A stretch of DNA of 38,099 nucleotides from Alphaproteobacteria bacterium (GTDB lineage Bacteria > Pseudomonadota > Alphaproteobacteria > UBA2966). The DNA lies in the NCBI GenBank assembly GCA_030740435.1, contig JASLXG010000135.1, forward strand, positions 1-38,099. Direction: 5' to 3'. The notes below the pieces were generated by a model. That model made no database searches. It had not been told where the DNA came from and saw only the letters and a program-made list of their open reading frames with translations. The stretch's first letter is position 1, and every line of letters begins with the position of its first letter. Positions 30,751-37,925 of the stretch are shown one piece after another. Made by a program: the position numbers and the translations under genes.

Positions 30751-32739
30751 ATGATTGCCGAAATCGGTCATTACGCCCTCATCCTGGCGCTCGCCATGGC
30801 CATCGTTCAGGGCACGTTGCCGCTGGCCGGGACGGCGCTGGGCCGGCCCGCCTGGACGGCCGTGGCGCGGCCGGCGGCGCTGGGCCAGTTCCTCTTCGTG
30901 GCCCTGGCTTTCGCGGCGCTGACCTATGCCTACGTGGTCTCCGACTTCTCGCTGGCCAACGTCTGGAAGAACTCCCATTCGGCCAAGCCGATGCTCTACA
31001 AGGTGTCCGGGGTGTGGGGCAACCACGAGGGCTCGCTGCTGCTGTGGATCCTCATCCTGACGCTCTTCGGTGGCGCCGTGGCGCTATTCGGCAACAACCT
31101 GCCGACCCGCCTGAGGGCCCGGGTGCTCGGCGTGCAGGGCCTGATCGCCATCGGCTTCATCCTTTTCATCCTGCTCACCTCGAACCCCTTCGAGCGCCTG
31201 GTGCCGGCGCCGGCCGACGGCCGCGGCCTCAATCCGCTGCTGCAGGACCCCGGCCTGGCCTTTCATCCGCCCTTCCTCTATCTCGGCTACGTCGGCTTCT
31301 CCATCGCCTTTTGCTTCGCCATCGCGGCCTTGATCGAGGGCCGTGTCGATCCGGCCTGGGCGCGCTGGGTCAGGCCCTGGACCCTGGCCGCCTGGTGTTT
31401 TCTCACACTGGGCATCGCGCTGGGCAGCTGGTGGGCCTATTACGAGCTGGGCTGGGGCGGCTGGTGGTTCTGGGACCCGGTCGAGAACGCTTCGTTCATG
31501 CCCTGGCTGGCGGGCACCGCGCTGCTGCACTCGGCCATCGTCGTCGAGAAACGCGACGCCCTCAAGGCCTGGACCATCCTCTTGGCCATCCTGGCCTTTT
31601 CGTTGAGCCTGCTGGGCACCTTCCTGGTGCGCTCGGGCGTGCTCATGTCGGTCCACGCCTTTGCCACCGATCCCGCCCGCGGCGTCTACATCCTGGCCTT
31701 CCTGGCCGCCGTGGTGGGCGGCTCGCTGATCCTTTTCGCTGTGCGCGCACCGGCCCTCAAGGGCGGCGGCCTGTTCGCGCCCATAAGCCGCGAGGGCGCC
31801 CTGGTGCTCAACAACCTGCTGCTCACCACGGCCTGCGGCACGGTGCTGCTGGGCACCCTCTATCCGCTCTTCCTCGATGCCCTGAGCGGCGACAAGGTGT
31901 CGGTCGGGCCGCCCTTCTTCAACGCCACCTTCGGGCCCCTCATGGTGCCGCTGGTGATGGCCGTGGCGGTCGGTCCCATGCTGGCCTGGAAGCGTGGCGA
32001 CGTGGCCGGCGCGCTGATGCGCCTCAAGTTCGCCTTCTTCGCCGCCGGCGCCTTGGCGCTGGTTAGTTGGGGACTGCAAAGCGAAGGCCCCGTCCTGGCC
32101 CATTTCGGCATTGCGCTCGGCATCTGGCTGGTGGCCGGGGCGCTGATCGAGTGGGGCCAGCGCCTGCGCCTCTTCGGCGCGCCGCTGGGCGAAAGCTGGC
32201 AGCGGCTGCGCCGCCTGCCCCGGGCCGCCTGGGGCATGACGCTGGCCCATTTGGGTTTCGGCGTGGTCATCCTGGGCATCACCGGCAGTACCGCCTGGCA
32301 GGAGGAAAAGCTCCAGGTCATGCGCCCCGGCGAGACCGTGGTCGTGGGCGGCTACGCCTTCACCTTCCGTGGTGTGGTGGCGGCCCAGGGCCCCAACTAC
32401 AGTGCGCGCCGCGGCACCTTCGAGGTGCGGCGCGGCGACGACCTGGTGGCCGTCATGCAGCCCGAGGCCCGGGCCTACCCCACCTCGCCCCAGGCAACCA
32501 CCGAGGCCGCCATCCGGCCGACGCTGTGGGCCAACCTCTACGCCGTGGTGGGCGACGCCGACGGCCGTGGCGGCTTTGCTACCCGGCTCTACCTCAAGCC
32601 GCTGGTCGACTGGATCTGGCTGGGCTCGCTGATCATGACGCTGGGCGGTCTGGTGTCGCTTAGCGACCGCCGCCTGCGCGTCGGTGCCCCGGCCGGCCGC
32701 CGGCGGCGGCTCAGCGGCACAAAGAAGGCCGAGGCCTGA
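30751..32739 (+). CDS. ccmF: Cytochrome c heme lyase subunit CcmF
   Basis: Large multi-span membrane protein of the cytochrome c synthetase, 662 residues. The WWD domain GWGGWWFWDPVENASFMPWL is near residues 233-252. Conserved blocks VWGNHEGSLLLW and DPGLAFHPPFLYLGYVG contain periplasmic His residues. The C-terminal half ends with a periplasmic domain followed by a final membrane span (WIWLGSLIMTLGGLVSLSDR) and a basic tail. The gene starts 6 bases after ccmE and 4 bases separate it from ccmG. Confidence 0.96.
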   Translation: MIAEIGHYALILALAMAIVQGTLPLAGTALGRPAWTAVARPAALGQFLFVALAFAALTYAYVVSDFSLANVWKNSHSAKPMLYKVSGVWGNHEGSLLLWILILTLFGGAVALFGNNLPTRLRARVLGVQGLIAIGFILFILLTSNPFERLVPAPADGRGLNPLLQDPGLAFHPPFLYLGYVGFSIAFCFAIAALIEGRVDPAWARWVRPWTLAAWCFLTLGIALGSWWAYYELGWGGWWFWDPVENASFMPWLAGTALLHSAIVVEKRDALKAWTILLAILAFSLSLLGTFLVRSGVLMSVHAFATDPARGVYILAFLAAVVGGSLILFAVRAPALKGGGLFAPISREGALVLNNLLLTTACGTVLLGTLYPLFLDALSGDKVSVGPPFFNATFGPLMVPLVMAVAVGPMLAWKRGDVAGALMRLKFAFFAAGALALVSWGLQSEGPVLAHFGIALGIWLVAGALIEWGQRLRLFGAPLGESWQRLRRLPRAAWGMTLAHLGFGVVILGITGSTAWQEEKLQVMRPGETVVVGGYAFTFRGVVAAQGPNYSARRGTFEVRRGDDLVAVMQPEARAYPTSPQATTEAAIRPTLWANLYAVVGDADGRGGFATRLYLKPLVDWIWLGSLIMTLGGLVSLSDRRLRVGAPAGRRRRLSGTKKAEA

Positions 32740-32743
32740 GCCA

Positions 32744-33277
32744 GTGCGCCTTTCCTTCATCATCCCGCTGGCCGTCTTCGCGGTTCTGGTATTGGCCCTG
32801 GGCGTCGGCCTCACCCTCAATCCCCGGGTCATTCCCTCGGCCCTGATCGACAAGCCGGTGCCGGAGTTCGAGTTGCCGCCGGTGCTGGGGCACGAGCGCG
32901 GTTTCGCCACCACGGACTTGAAAAAGGGCAAGGCCGCCGTCGTCAACATTTTCGCTTCCTGGTGCGGCCCTTGCCGCATCGAGCATCCGCTGTGGATGGA
33001 GCTGGCCAAAGGGGGGCAGGTGCCGCTGCATGGCATCAACTACAAGGACAAGCCCGAGAACGCCCGCGACTGGCTGGCGCGCTACGGCGACCCCTACACC
33101 TTGATCGGGGCCGACCGCGACGGCCGCGTCAGCATCGACTGGGGCGTCTATGGCGTGCCCGAGACCTTTGTCGTCGACGGCCAGGGCCGCATCGCCTTCA
33201 AGCACGTCGGCGTCATGACCCGGCAGATACTGGACCAGACCATCATGCCGCTGATCCGAGAGCTGGACGCCAAATGA
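32744..33277 (+). CDS. ccmG: Periplasmic thiol:disulfide oxidoreductase CcmG/DsbE
   Basis: Membrane-anchored thioredoxin-like reductase that keeps apocytochrome c cysteines reduced. The 177-residue protein has an N-terminal anchor (about 5-25) and the active site WCGPC with Cys74 and Cys77. The DsbE block YGVPETFVVDGQG is present. The start is a GTG at 32744, just after the ccmF stop; the frame is open upstream within ccmF but a start there would add an Arg-rich stretch without family similarity. The stop overlaps the ccmH start. Confidence 0.94.
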   Translation: MRLSFIIPLAVFAVLVLALGVGLTLNPRVIPSALIDKPVPEFELPPVLGHERGFATTDLKKGKAAVVNIFASWCGPCRIEHPLWMELAKGGQVPLHGINYKDKPENARDWLARYGDPYTLIGADRDGRVSIDWGVYGVPETFVVDGQGRIAFKHVGVMTRQILDQTIMPLIRELDAK

Positions 33278-33747
33278 TGCGCCTGGGGGGGGCGCTACTG
33301 GCGCTGTTACTGGTTTTCACGGCCGCCAGCGGCGCTGCCAGCGCCCAAGGCGTCGACCAGCCGCTCAGCGATCCGGCCCAGGAAACCCGTGCCCGGGCGC
33401 TCTTCAAGGATCTCCGCTGCCTGGTCTGCCAGAACCAGTCGATCGACGATTCCAACGCCGATCTGGCCCGCGACCTGCGCCAGATCGTGCGCGAACGCGT
33501 CGCGGCGGGTGACAGCGATGCCGAGGCGGTCAATTTCCTGGTCTCGCGCTATGGCGACTGGGTGCTGCTCAATCCGCCCTTCAAGCCGGGCACGCTGGTG
33601 CTCTGGCTGGGGCCGCTGGCGTTGCTGCTGCTGGCCGCGGGCGTGACCTTTGCCTACCTCAGGCGGCAACGCCGGCCGGCCGCCGCCCCGGCGGCGCTCA
33701 GCGAGGATGAGCGCCGGCGCCTCGAAGCCTTGCTCGAAGACGACTGA
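33274..33747 (+). CDS. ccmH: Apocytochrome c reductase subunit CcmH (CycL)
   Basis: Periplasmic CcmH of 157 residues with a signal peptide (about 1-25), the reactive motif LRCLVCQNQSI (Cys49, Cys52) and one C-terminal membrane anchor (about 108-128). It works with CcmG in handling the CxxCH thiols. The start ATGATG at 33274 overlaps the ccmG TGA by four bases. Its TGA shares one base with the ccmI ATG. Confidence 0.95.
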   Translation: MMRLGGALLALLLVFTAASGAASAQGVDQPLSDPAQETRARALFKDLRCLVCQNQSIDDSNADLARDLRQIVRERVAAGDSDAEAVNFLVSRYGDWVLLNPPFKPGTLVLWLGPLALLLLAAGVTFAYLRRQRRPAAAPAALSEDERRRLEALLEDD

Positions 33748-35144
33748 TGCTTTGGCTGGTCTTCACCGCCATGACCGGGCTGGCGCTCGTGCTGCTGCTG
33801 ACACCGCTGCTCAGGAAGGCCCGGCCCGATGCCGTCGCCGAGGCCGGCGGCCATGATCTGGCCGTCTACCGCGACCAGTTGCGCGAACTAGAGGCCGAGG
33901 CCGAACGCGGCACCATCGCGGCGGGCGAATTCGAAGCGGCGCGGACCGAGATCGAGCGCCGCCTGCTGGCCGCCGCCGAGCACCAGCCCCAGGAAAAGCA
34001 GCCCCAGGCCGCCGGCCGCCAAGCTGACCTGGTGGCCGCGCTTTGCCTGGCCCTGGCCCTGCCGGCGGCGGCGGCCGGGCTCTACCTTTGGCTGGGGGCG
34101 CCCGACCAGCCCGGGGTACCCTTGGCCGGCCGGCCGGCCAGCCCGCCACCAGCGGCCCAGGCCGTTCCCGACATGACGGCGGCGGTGGCTGGTCTGCGAA
34201 AGCGGCTGGAGCAAAACCCCGACAACCGCCAGGGCTGGCTCATGCTGGGCCGCTCCTATGGCGTGCTCAAGCGCTATGCCGAGGCGGCCCGGGCCTATGG
34301 CCGGGCCGCCGACATCGAGGACGGCGCCGACGTCCGCATGGCCCTGGGCGAGGCCCTGGCCCACGCCGCCGAAGGCAGCGTCACGCCGGCCGCCGAAGCC
34401 GCCTTCCGCCAGGCCCTGGCCTTCGATCCGCGCCACATCGGCGGCCGCTTCTACCTCGGCATCATGGAGGCCCAGCGCGGCCGCTGGCGGGCGGCGTTCG
34501 ACCTCTGGCTCGAGATCGCCGCCGATACGCCGGCCGATGCGTCCTGGCGCCAGGCTTTGATGCAGCACCTCGAAGATGCCGCCGGCCGTCTCGACCTCGA
34601 CCTGGCGGCGTTGCTGCCCGAGCCGCCGGCCGGCAGCGACGCGGCGGCCGAGCTCAGGGGCACGACGCCCCAGCAGCAACAGCAGATCCGGGCCATGGTG
34701 GCAAGGTTGGCGGCACGGCTGGAGAACAGCCCCGATGACCTCGAGGGCTGGCTCAAGCTGGCGCGCAGCTACCGCGAGCTGGGCGACAAGCCCAAGACGC
34801 TCTCGGCCCTGGCCCAGGCCGGCCGGCTGGCCCCCTTGGACGCCGAGGTGCAGATGATGCACGCCGCCGAGATCATCCAGCAGGCCGGGCCCCAGAGCGC
34901 CGTGCCGGCGGCCGCCGTCAGCCTCATGCAACGCGTCCTCGGCTTGGATGCGAAAAACCGCGATGCGCTTTATTTCATCGGCCTCTGGCAGGCCCAGGCC
35001 GGCCACAAGGCCGAAGCCATCGCCACCTGGCAGCGCTTGCTGGCGCTGCTGGAGCCCGGCGGCAGGGCGCACCAGAGCGTCAAGCAGCGCATCGAGGCCC
35101 TCGAAGCCCAGCCCAAAAAAGCGAATGGAGGTGCCGGGGGATAG
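33747..35144 (+). CDS. ccmI: Cytochrome c maturation TPR protein CcmI (CycH)
   Basis: CcmI presents apocytochromes to CcmF/H. The 465-residue protein has two N-terminal membrane segments (about 1-20 and 96-116) separated by a cytoplasmic, coiled-coil-like loop. A long periplasmic domain follows with TPR repeats, for example GWLMLGRSYGVLKRYAEAAR and GWLKLARSYRELGDKPKTL. A QQQQQ run sits near 310. The TGATG junction couples it to ccmH. It is the last gene of the Ccm run; its stop codon lies inside the loop of a hairpin at 35124-35154. Confidence 0.93.
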   Translation: MLWLVFTAMTGLALVLLLTPLLRKARPDAVAEAGGHDLAVYRDQLRELEAEAERGTIAAGEFEAARTEIERRLLAAAEHQPQEKQPQAAGRQADLVAALCLALALPAAAAGLYLWLGAPDQPGVPLAGRPASPPPAAQAVPDMTAAVAGLRKRLEQNPDNRQGWLMLGRSYGVLKRYAEAARAYGRAADIEDGADVRMALGEALAHAAEGSVTPAAEAAFRQALAFDPRHIGGRFYLGIMEAQRGRWRAAFDLWLEIAADTPADASWRQALMQHLEDAAGRLDLDLAALLPEPPAGSDAAAELRGTTPQQQQQIRAMVARLAARLENSPDDLEGWLKLARSYRELGDKPKTLSALAQAGRLAPLDAEVQMMHAAEIIQQAGPQSAVPAAAVSLMQRVLGLDAKNRDALYFIGLWQAQAGHKAEAIATWQRLLALLEPGGRAHQSVKQRIEALEAQPKKANGGAGG

Positions 35145-35154
35145 CACCTCCATT
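35124..35154. terminator. Hairpin over the ccmI stop codon, possible terminator
   Basis: A perfect 11-bp stem (AATGGAGGTGC/GCACCTCCATT) with a 9-base loop that includes the ccmI stop codon. On the plus strand no T-run follows. On the minus strand the stem is followed by CGC and six T residues, the classical intrinsic terminator form. It may therefore block antisense transcription into ccmI, and may also protect or end the ccm transcript. Confidence 0.55.
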
Positions 35155-35160
35155 CTGGTT

Positions 35161-35182
35161 GCGGACCATGGGGGTGGTCCGC
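35161..35182. repeat. Second perfect hairpin after ccmI
   Basis: Inverted repeat GCGGACCA/TGGTCCGC with a six-base loop, seven bases after the first hairpin. No T-run follows. Together the two stems may stabilise the 3' end of the ccm transcript. The rest of 35183-35380 holds nothing I recognise as a gene. Confidence 0.5.
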
Positions 35183-35382
35183 TCAAGCGCGATCCAAACC
35201 AATCAACCAAGAATCGGATCGCCTCTCGGCCCCATCATCGCAACCGCCATGCCACACCGGCCAGCCCGGCCAAAGCGCTGAAATCCGCCGAATCACCGGG
35301 ATTCGCCCTGGGGTCGTGCGGATTTGGTACAAACCATCGTGCCATTTTGGGACAAACTGGGAGATTCCCAACTCGGTTTTTC

Positions 35383-35413
35383 TTGACTTTGTCCCCGGCG
35401 CCACAGACATAAT
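35383..35413 (+). promoter_or_regulatory. Candidate promoter for the small gene at 35474
   Basis: TTGACT at 35383-35388 and CATAAT at 35408-35413 each match the sigma-70 consensus at five of six positions, but the spacer is 19 bases, longer than ideal. A short inverted repeat, TGGGA-GAT-TCCCA, lies at 35358-35370 just upstream of the -35 and could be an operator. The position is about 60 bases before the start codon. Confidence 0.4.
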
Positions 35414-35473
35414 AAGGGTCGGAGAGTTCTCTTTCGGCGTTTGGGCCACGATTCCGAACCCGAGGACAGGACC

Positions 35474-35725
35474 ATGGCTGAAATCACGACCGTCACCATC
35501 GCGCCGGCGTCATTCGCCCAGGAGCCGTTCATCACCGAGCCGCAGCGGCCGGCGGACCAGGCTTCGAACCGGCCCATCGAGGACTCGAGCGCCTCGTCGG
35601 CCGATCGCAACGACGACGAGATCCAGGCCCGTCAGGCGGCCCGCGAAGCCGACCGCGAGGAGCGCGAGGAGCGCGACGAGAAGCGCCGCCAGAACTCGGA
35701 GAACACGGTCGACATCCGGGTCTGA
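35474..35725 (+). CDS. Small charged protein of unknown function
   Basis: I do not recognise this 83-residue protein. It has no signal peptide or membrane segment. The first half is Pro/Ser/Thr-rich and probably disordered. The second half (about 48-76) is very rich in Arg, Glu, Asp and Gln with a helical, coiled-coil-like pattern (READREEREERDEKRR), and it ends with the hydrophobic VDIRV. The ATG at 35474 follows GAGGACAGG, an acceptable ribosome binding site. A promoter-like sequence upstream and a strong terminator 30 bases after the stop make it a single-gene transcription unit, which supports its being a real gene. Confidence 0.65.
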   Translation: MAEITTVTIAPASFAQEPFITEPQRPADQASNRPIEDSSASSADRNDDEIQARQAAREADREEREERDEKRRQNSENTVDIRV

Positions 35726-35755
35726 GGCAGGCCGACCATAAGATCAGATAATTCG

Positions 35756-35780
35756 CCCGCCGGCGAACCCGGCGGGTTTT
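35756..35780 (+). terminator. Intrinsic terminator after the small gene
   Basis: An 8-bp GC stem (CCCGCCGG/CCGGCGGG) with a 5-base loop is followed directly by TTTT. It is the clearest rho-independent terminator in the window and isolates the small gene from the NUDIX gene. Confidence 0.8.
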
Positions 35781-35841
35781 GTCTGTCCGGGCCGGCGCTC
35801 CGCATCTGGACGCGGGAGTAGCGGCGTGCCAGAGTTTGGCC

Positions 35842-36423
35842 ATGAGCAAGAAACGCCCGCGCCACTACCAATGGCCGCCGCTGCCAGACAATTTCACTGA
35901 GACTGTGCCCGAGGGCGACAATCTGGAGCGGCGGGTCTGCGACACCTGCGGCTTCATCAACTACATAAATCCCAAGATCGTCGTCGGCGCCGTGGTGGCC
36001 TGGCAGGACCGCATCCTCATGTGCCGCCGCGACATCGAGCCCAGGCGCGGTTATTGGACCATGCCGGCCGGTTTTCTCGAAGAGCGCGAAACGGTGCGCG
36101 ATGGCGCCCGGCGCGAGGCCCTCGAGGAGGCCGAAGCCGAGATCGAGGTCGGCGCGCTGTTGGCCATCTACGAGATCCCGCGCATCAGCCAGGTGCAGAT
36201 GTTCTTCCGCGCCACGCTCCTGTCCGACGACGTCGGCGTCGGCATGGAGACCCAGGAGGTGGCGTTCTTCGACTTCGACGACATGCCCTGGGACGATCTC
36301 GCCTTCCCCACCGTGACCTGGGCGTTGAAGGACTACCAGAAGGTCGCCGGCCAGGACGACTTCGCGCCCTTCACCACCCCCGACACCAAGCTCGGCCGGC
36401 GCATCGCCTCGGGCGAACTTTAG
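35842..36423 (+). CDS. NUDIX hydrolase with N-terminal CxxC
   Basis: NUDIX pyrophosphohydrolase of 193 residues; the substrate is probably a nucleoside diphosphate derivative but cannot be named. An N-terminal CDTCGFINY (33-41) resembles the half zinc-ribbon seen in this subgroup. The Nudix box runs from Gly77 through Glu83 to Arg91-Glu92 and the metal-binding Glu95-Glu96. The glycine that normally follows (x-G in the box) is Glu98 instead. The ATG at 35842 has a poor ribosome binding site, but family similarity starts soon after it. The stop at 36423 is only three bases from the inverted repeat that opens the mobile zone. Confidence 0.87.
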   Translation: MSKKRPRHYQWPPLPDNFTETVPEGDNLERRVCDTCGFINYINPKIVVGAVVAWQDRILMCRRDIEPRRGYWTMPAGFLEERETVRDGARREALEEAEAEIEVGALLAIYEIPRISQVQMFFRATLLSDDVGVGMETQEVAFFDFDDMPWDDLAFPTVTWALKDYQKVAGQDDFAPFTTPDTKLGRRIASGEL

Positions 36424-36426
36424 AGA

Positions 36427-36466
36427 GTGCCTATCCGGATAATGCAGACACCCACTACATATAGAG
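36427..36466 (+). repeat. Left 40-bp inverted repeat
   Basis: Begins GTGCCTATCCGGATAATG and ends ACATATAGAG. It is 37/40 identical to the reverse complement of 37866-37905, differing at three single positions. It lies three bases after the NUDIX stop codon. Confidence 0.9.
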
Positions 36467-36503
36467 TTGCCGCACACGTCCTTTTTACGGCAGCAATTAG
36501 CCG

Positions 36504-36522
36504 AGGCTGTTGAAGAACTCGG
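36504..36522 (+). repeat. IS-end-like sequence
   Basis: AGGCTGTTGAAGAACTCGG resembles the terminal inverted repeats of IS1182/IS5-type elements, which often contain CTGTTGAAAAACTCG (recalled, not searched). It lies downstream of the transposase fragment at 36643-36861, where the right end of such an element would be expected. Confidence 0.45.
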
Positions 36523-36539
36523 TCCTGGGGCCAATGCTG

Positions 36540-36566
36540 GTGTCCGCAATTGCTAGAAGCGGACAC
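36540..36566. repeat. Hairpin GTGTCCGC/GCGGACAC
   Basis: Perfect 8-bp inverted repeat with an 11-base loop, between the IS end and the transposase fragment. It could be a terminator or structural element of the decayed IS; no T-run follows on either side. Confidence 0.5.
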
Positions 36567-36642
36567 TTCCTTTCCGCCGCCGGCCGTCGCCGGGGCGGTT
36601 TTGCCTATTCGGTGGGGCGGATTGGTGGTTTTGGCGCATTGC

Positions 36643-36861
36643 TCAAGCCATCATGGGCCGTGGTGGCGGTCGGGCGGCAAGTTTGGCGAGGCGTTTGAGG
36701 TTCTGCACCGTGGCGGTCAACAGGAACTCGTCCTTGGCGCCGCTGAGCCCGCGCAATCTGAGCCTTGTAAGGGCCAGGTTGTGCTTGACGTCTCCGAACA
36801 GGGTCTCGATTTTCTTGCGACGGTTTCTGGAGCGGCCGTAGGCCTCGGTCTGCATCAGTGA
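36643..36861 (-). pseudogene. IS1182/IS5-like transposase, C-terminal fragment
   Basis: About 72 codons encode a recognisable DDE transposase C-terminus: NRRKKIETLFGDVKHNLALT, RLRLRGLSGAKDEFLL and TATVQNLKRLAKLA. The Glu of KKIETLF is probably the last catalytic acidic residue. The open frame continues upstream to 36981, but that part has no family resemblance, so most of the transposase is missing. This is a decayed copy that cannot move by itself. Confidence 0.7.
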
Positions 36862-37272
36862 TCGGGTGGACGAGTCAAAAAACCGGCTGCGCCGCAGGTG
36901 TGTCGACCTTGCGGTAAGTTTGTGTATGCCCCGATTTGAGCCACCGTCTCCCCTTGGTAAGCCCTTCGATGGCACCACCATAGGGAGGCCATGTTTAAAA
37001 AATTCTGAATCGAACGTGGATCACTTCACCACGAACGAACGCACGAACGAACGGGTGCAACTTGAAGAACTGAAGGCAGGGAAGCGGCAGATTTTGGACC
37101 GTTGGAAGCCCGAATCTTGAAGTCCGAGAGGACCGCTGTGGGTCAGAGGCCGAAGTGGCCCACCTCGGCTCGGCCCTGCGCTCGTCTGCTTCGCCCCGAA
37201 ACTGACCATTTTCTGGGGTTCTGGCTGCCTGCGCGGCCATGCTCGTCTCTATTGGAAACCATGGAGACGAAA
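36862..37272. other. Unassigned stretch between transposase fragment and recombinase
   Basis: No gene is supported here. Open frames on both strands lack recognisable families, signals or ribosome binding sites. The only structure seen is a short tandem repeat at 37031-37053, two copies of ACGAACGAACG separated by one C. The last bases include the recombinase ribosome binding site GGAG at 37263-37266. Confidence 0.5.
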
Positions 37273-37893
37273 ATGCAAAATCAGATCGAATCGAGCCCCG
37301 AGAGGAGCCGACGACAGCCCTGGAACAAGGGGAAGCTCATCGGGCCGAAGCCCCCTCTACAGCCGAGACATGTCTGGGCCATACGGACACGGCTGCAACT
37401 GGCCGGCCGGATACGAGACCTGGCCCTCTTCAATCTGGCGATCGACAGCAAGCTCCGGGGATGCGACGTGGTGTGCCTCAAGTTCGAGGATGTCGCTCCG
37501 CACGGCTATGCCATCGACCGGGCCACCGTGCGGCAGAAGAAGACGGGCCGACCGGTCAAGTTCGAAATCACCGAGCAAACCCGACAGGCCATAGACGCCT
37601 ATCTCAAGGCGGCCGACAAGCTGCCTGGGGAATTCCTCTTCACTGGGCGGCGCCGAAAGGACCGTTGCCTCACCACCCGCCAGTACGCCCGCCTGCTTTC
37701 CGAGTGGATCGCCGGCATTGGTCTGGACCCATCCCTGTTCGGCACCCACTCGATCCGGCGGACGAAGGCGACGCTGATCTATCGACGAACCGGCAATCTG
37801 CGAGCCGTGCAGCTGTTGCTGGGTCACACCAAGGTCGAGAGCACTGTCAGATGGCGTGTCGTTCGCTCTATATGTGGGGGGTGTCTGCATTAA
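37273..37893 (+). pseudogene. Tyrosine recombinase truncated at the catalytic tyrosine
   Basis: Phage-integrase-family site-specific recombinase, 206 residues as read. Catalytic residues visible are Arg62 (SKLRGCDVV), a Lys in RQKKTGRP (89-90), His159 and Arg162 (THSIRRTK) and His185 (LLGHTKVES). The nucleophilic Tyr should be nine residues after His185. In its place is Trp194, and from there the sequence no longer resembles the family; it reads through the right inverted repeat and stops inside it. The gene therefore appears cut by the insertion of other DNA at about 37852, and the product should be unable to cleave DNA. The ATG at 37273 has GGAG six bases upstream and is preferred over 37261. 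Confidence 0.78.
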
Positions 37894-37905
37894 CCGGATA
37901 GGCAC
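37866..37905 (-). repeat. Right 40-bp inverted repeat
   Basis: Reads CTCTATATG at its left end and CCGGATAGGCAC at its right end. It is the inverted partner of 36427-36466 and overlaps the 3' end of the truncated recombinase frame. Confidence 0.9.
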
Positions 37906-37925
37906 GCTTTCCAGCATGTCAGGAT

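Larger units (their letters stand above)
36427..37905. mobile_element. About 1.48-kb segment bounded by 40-bp inverted repeats
   Basis: The two ends match as inverted repeats over 40 bases with three mismatches. Between them lie an IS1182/IS5-like transposase fragment (minus) and a tyrosine recombinase without its catalytic tyrosine (plus). No obvious target duplication flanks the repeats. It may be one decayed element, or two insertion-sequence ends in opposite orientation left by rearrangement. I could not assign the repeats to a named IS family. Confidence 0.55.

Noticed and set aside
31084-33039. 651-codon minus-strand frame opposite ccmF and ccmG
   Set aside because: Covers two clear genes on the other strand and reads as His/Gln/Arg-rich ghost sequence.
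36995-37240. Minus-strand 81-codon frame between the transposase fragment and the recombinase
   Set aside because: No family resemblance, no ribosome binding site, and it contains the ACGA tandem repeat; probably chance.
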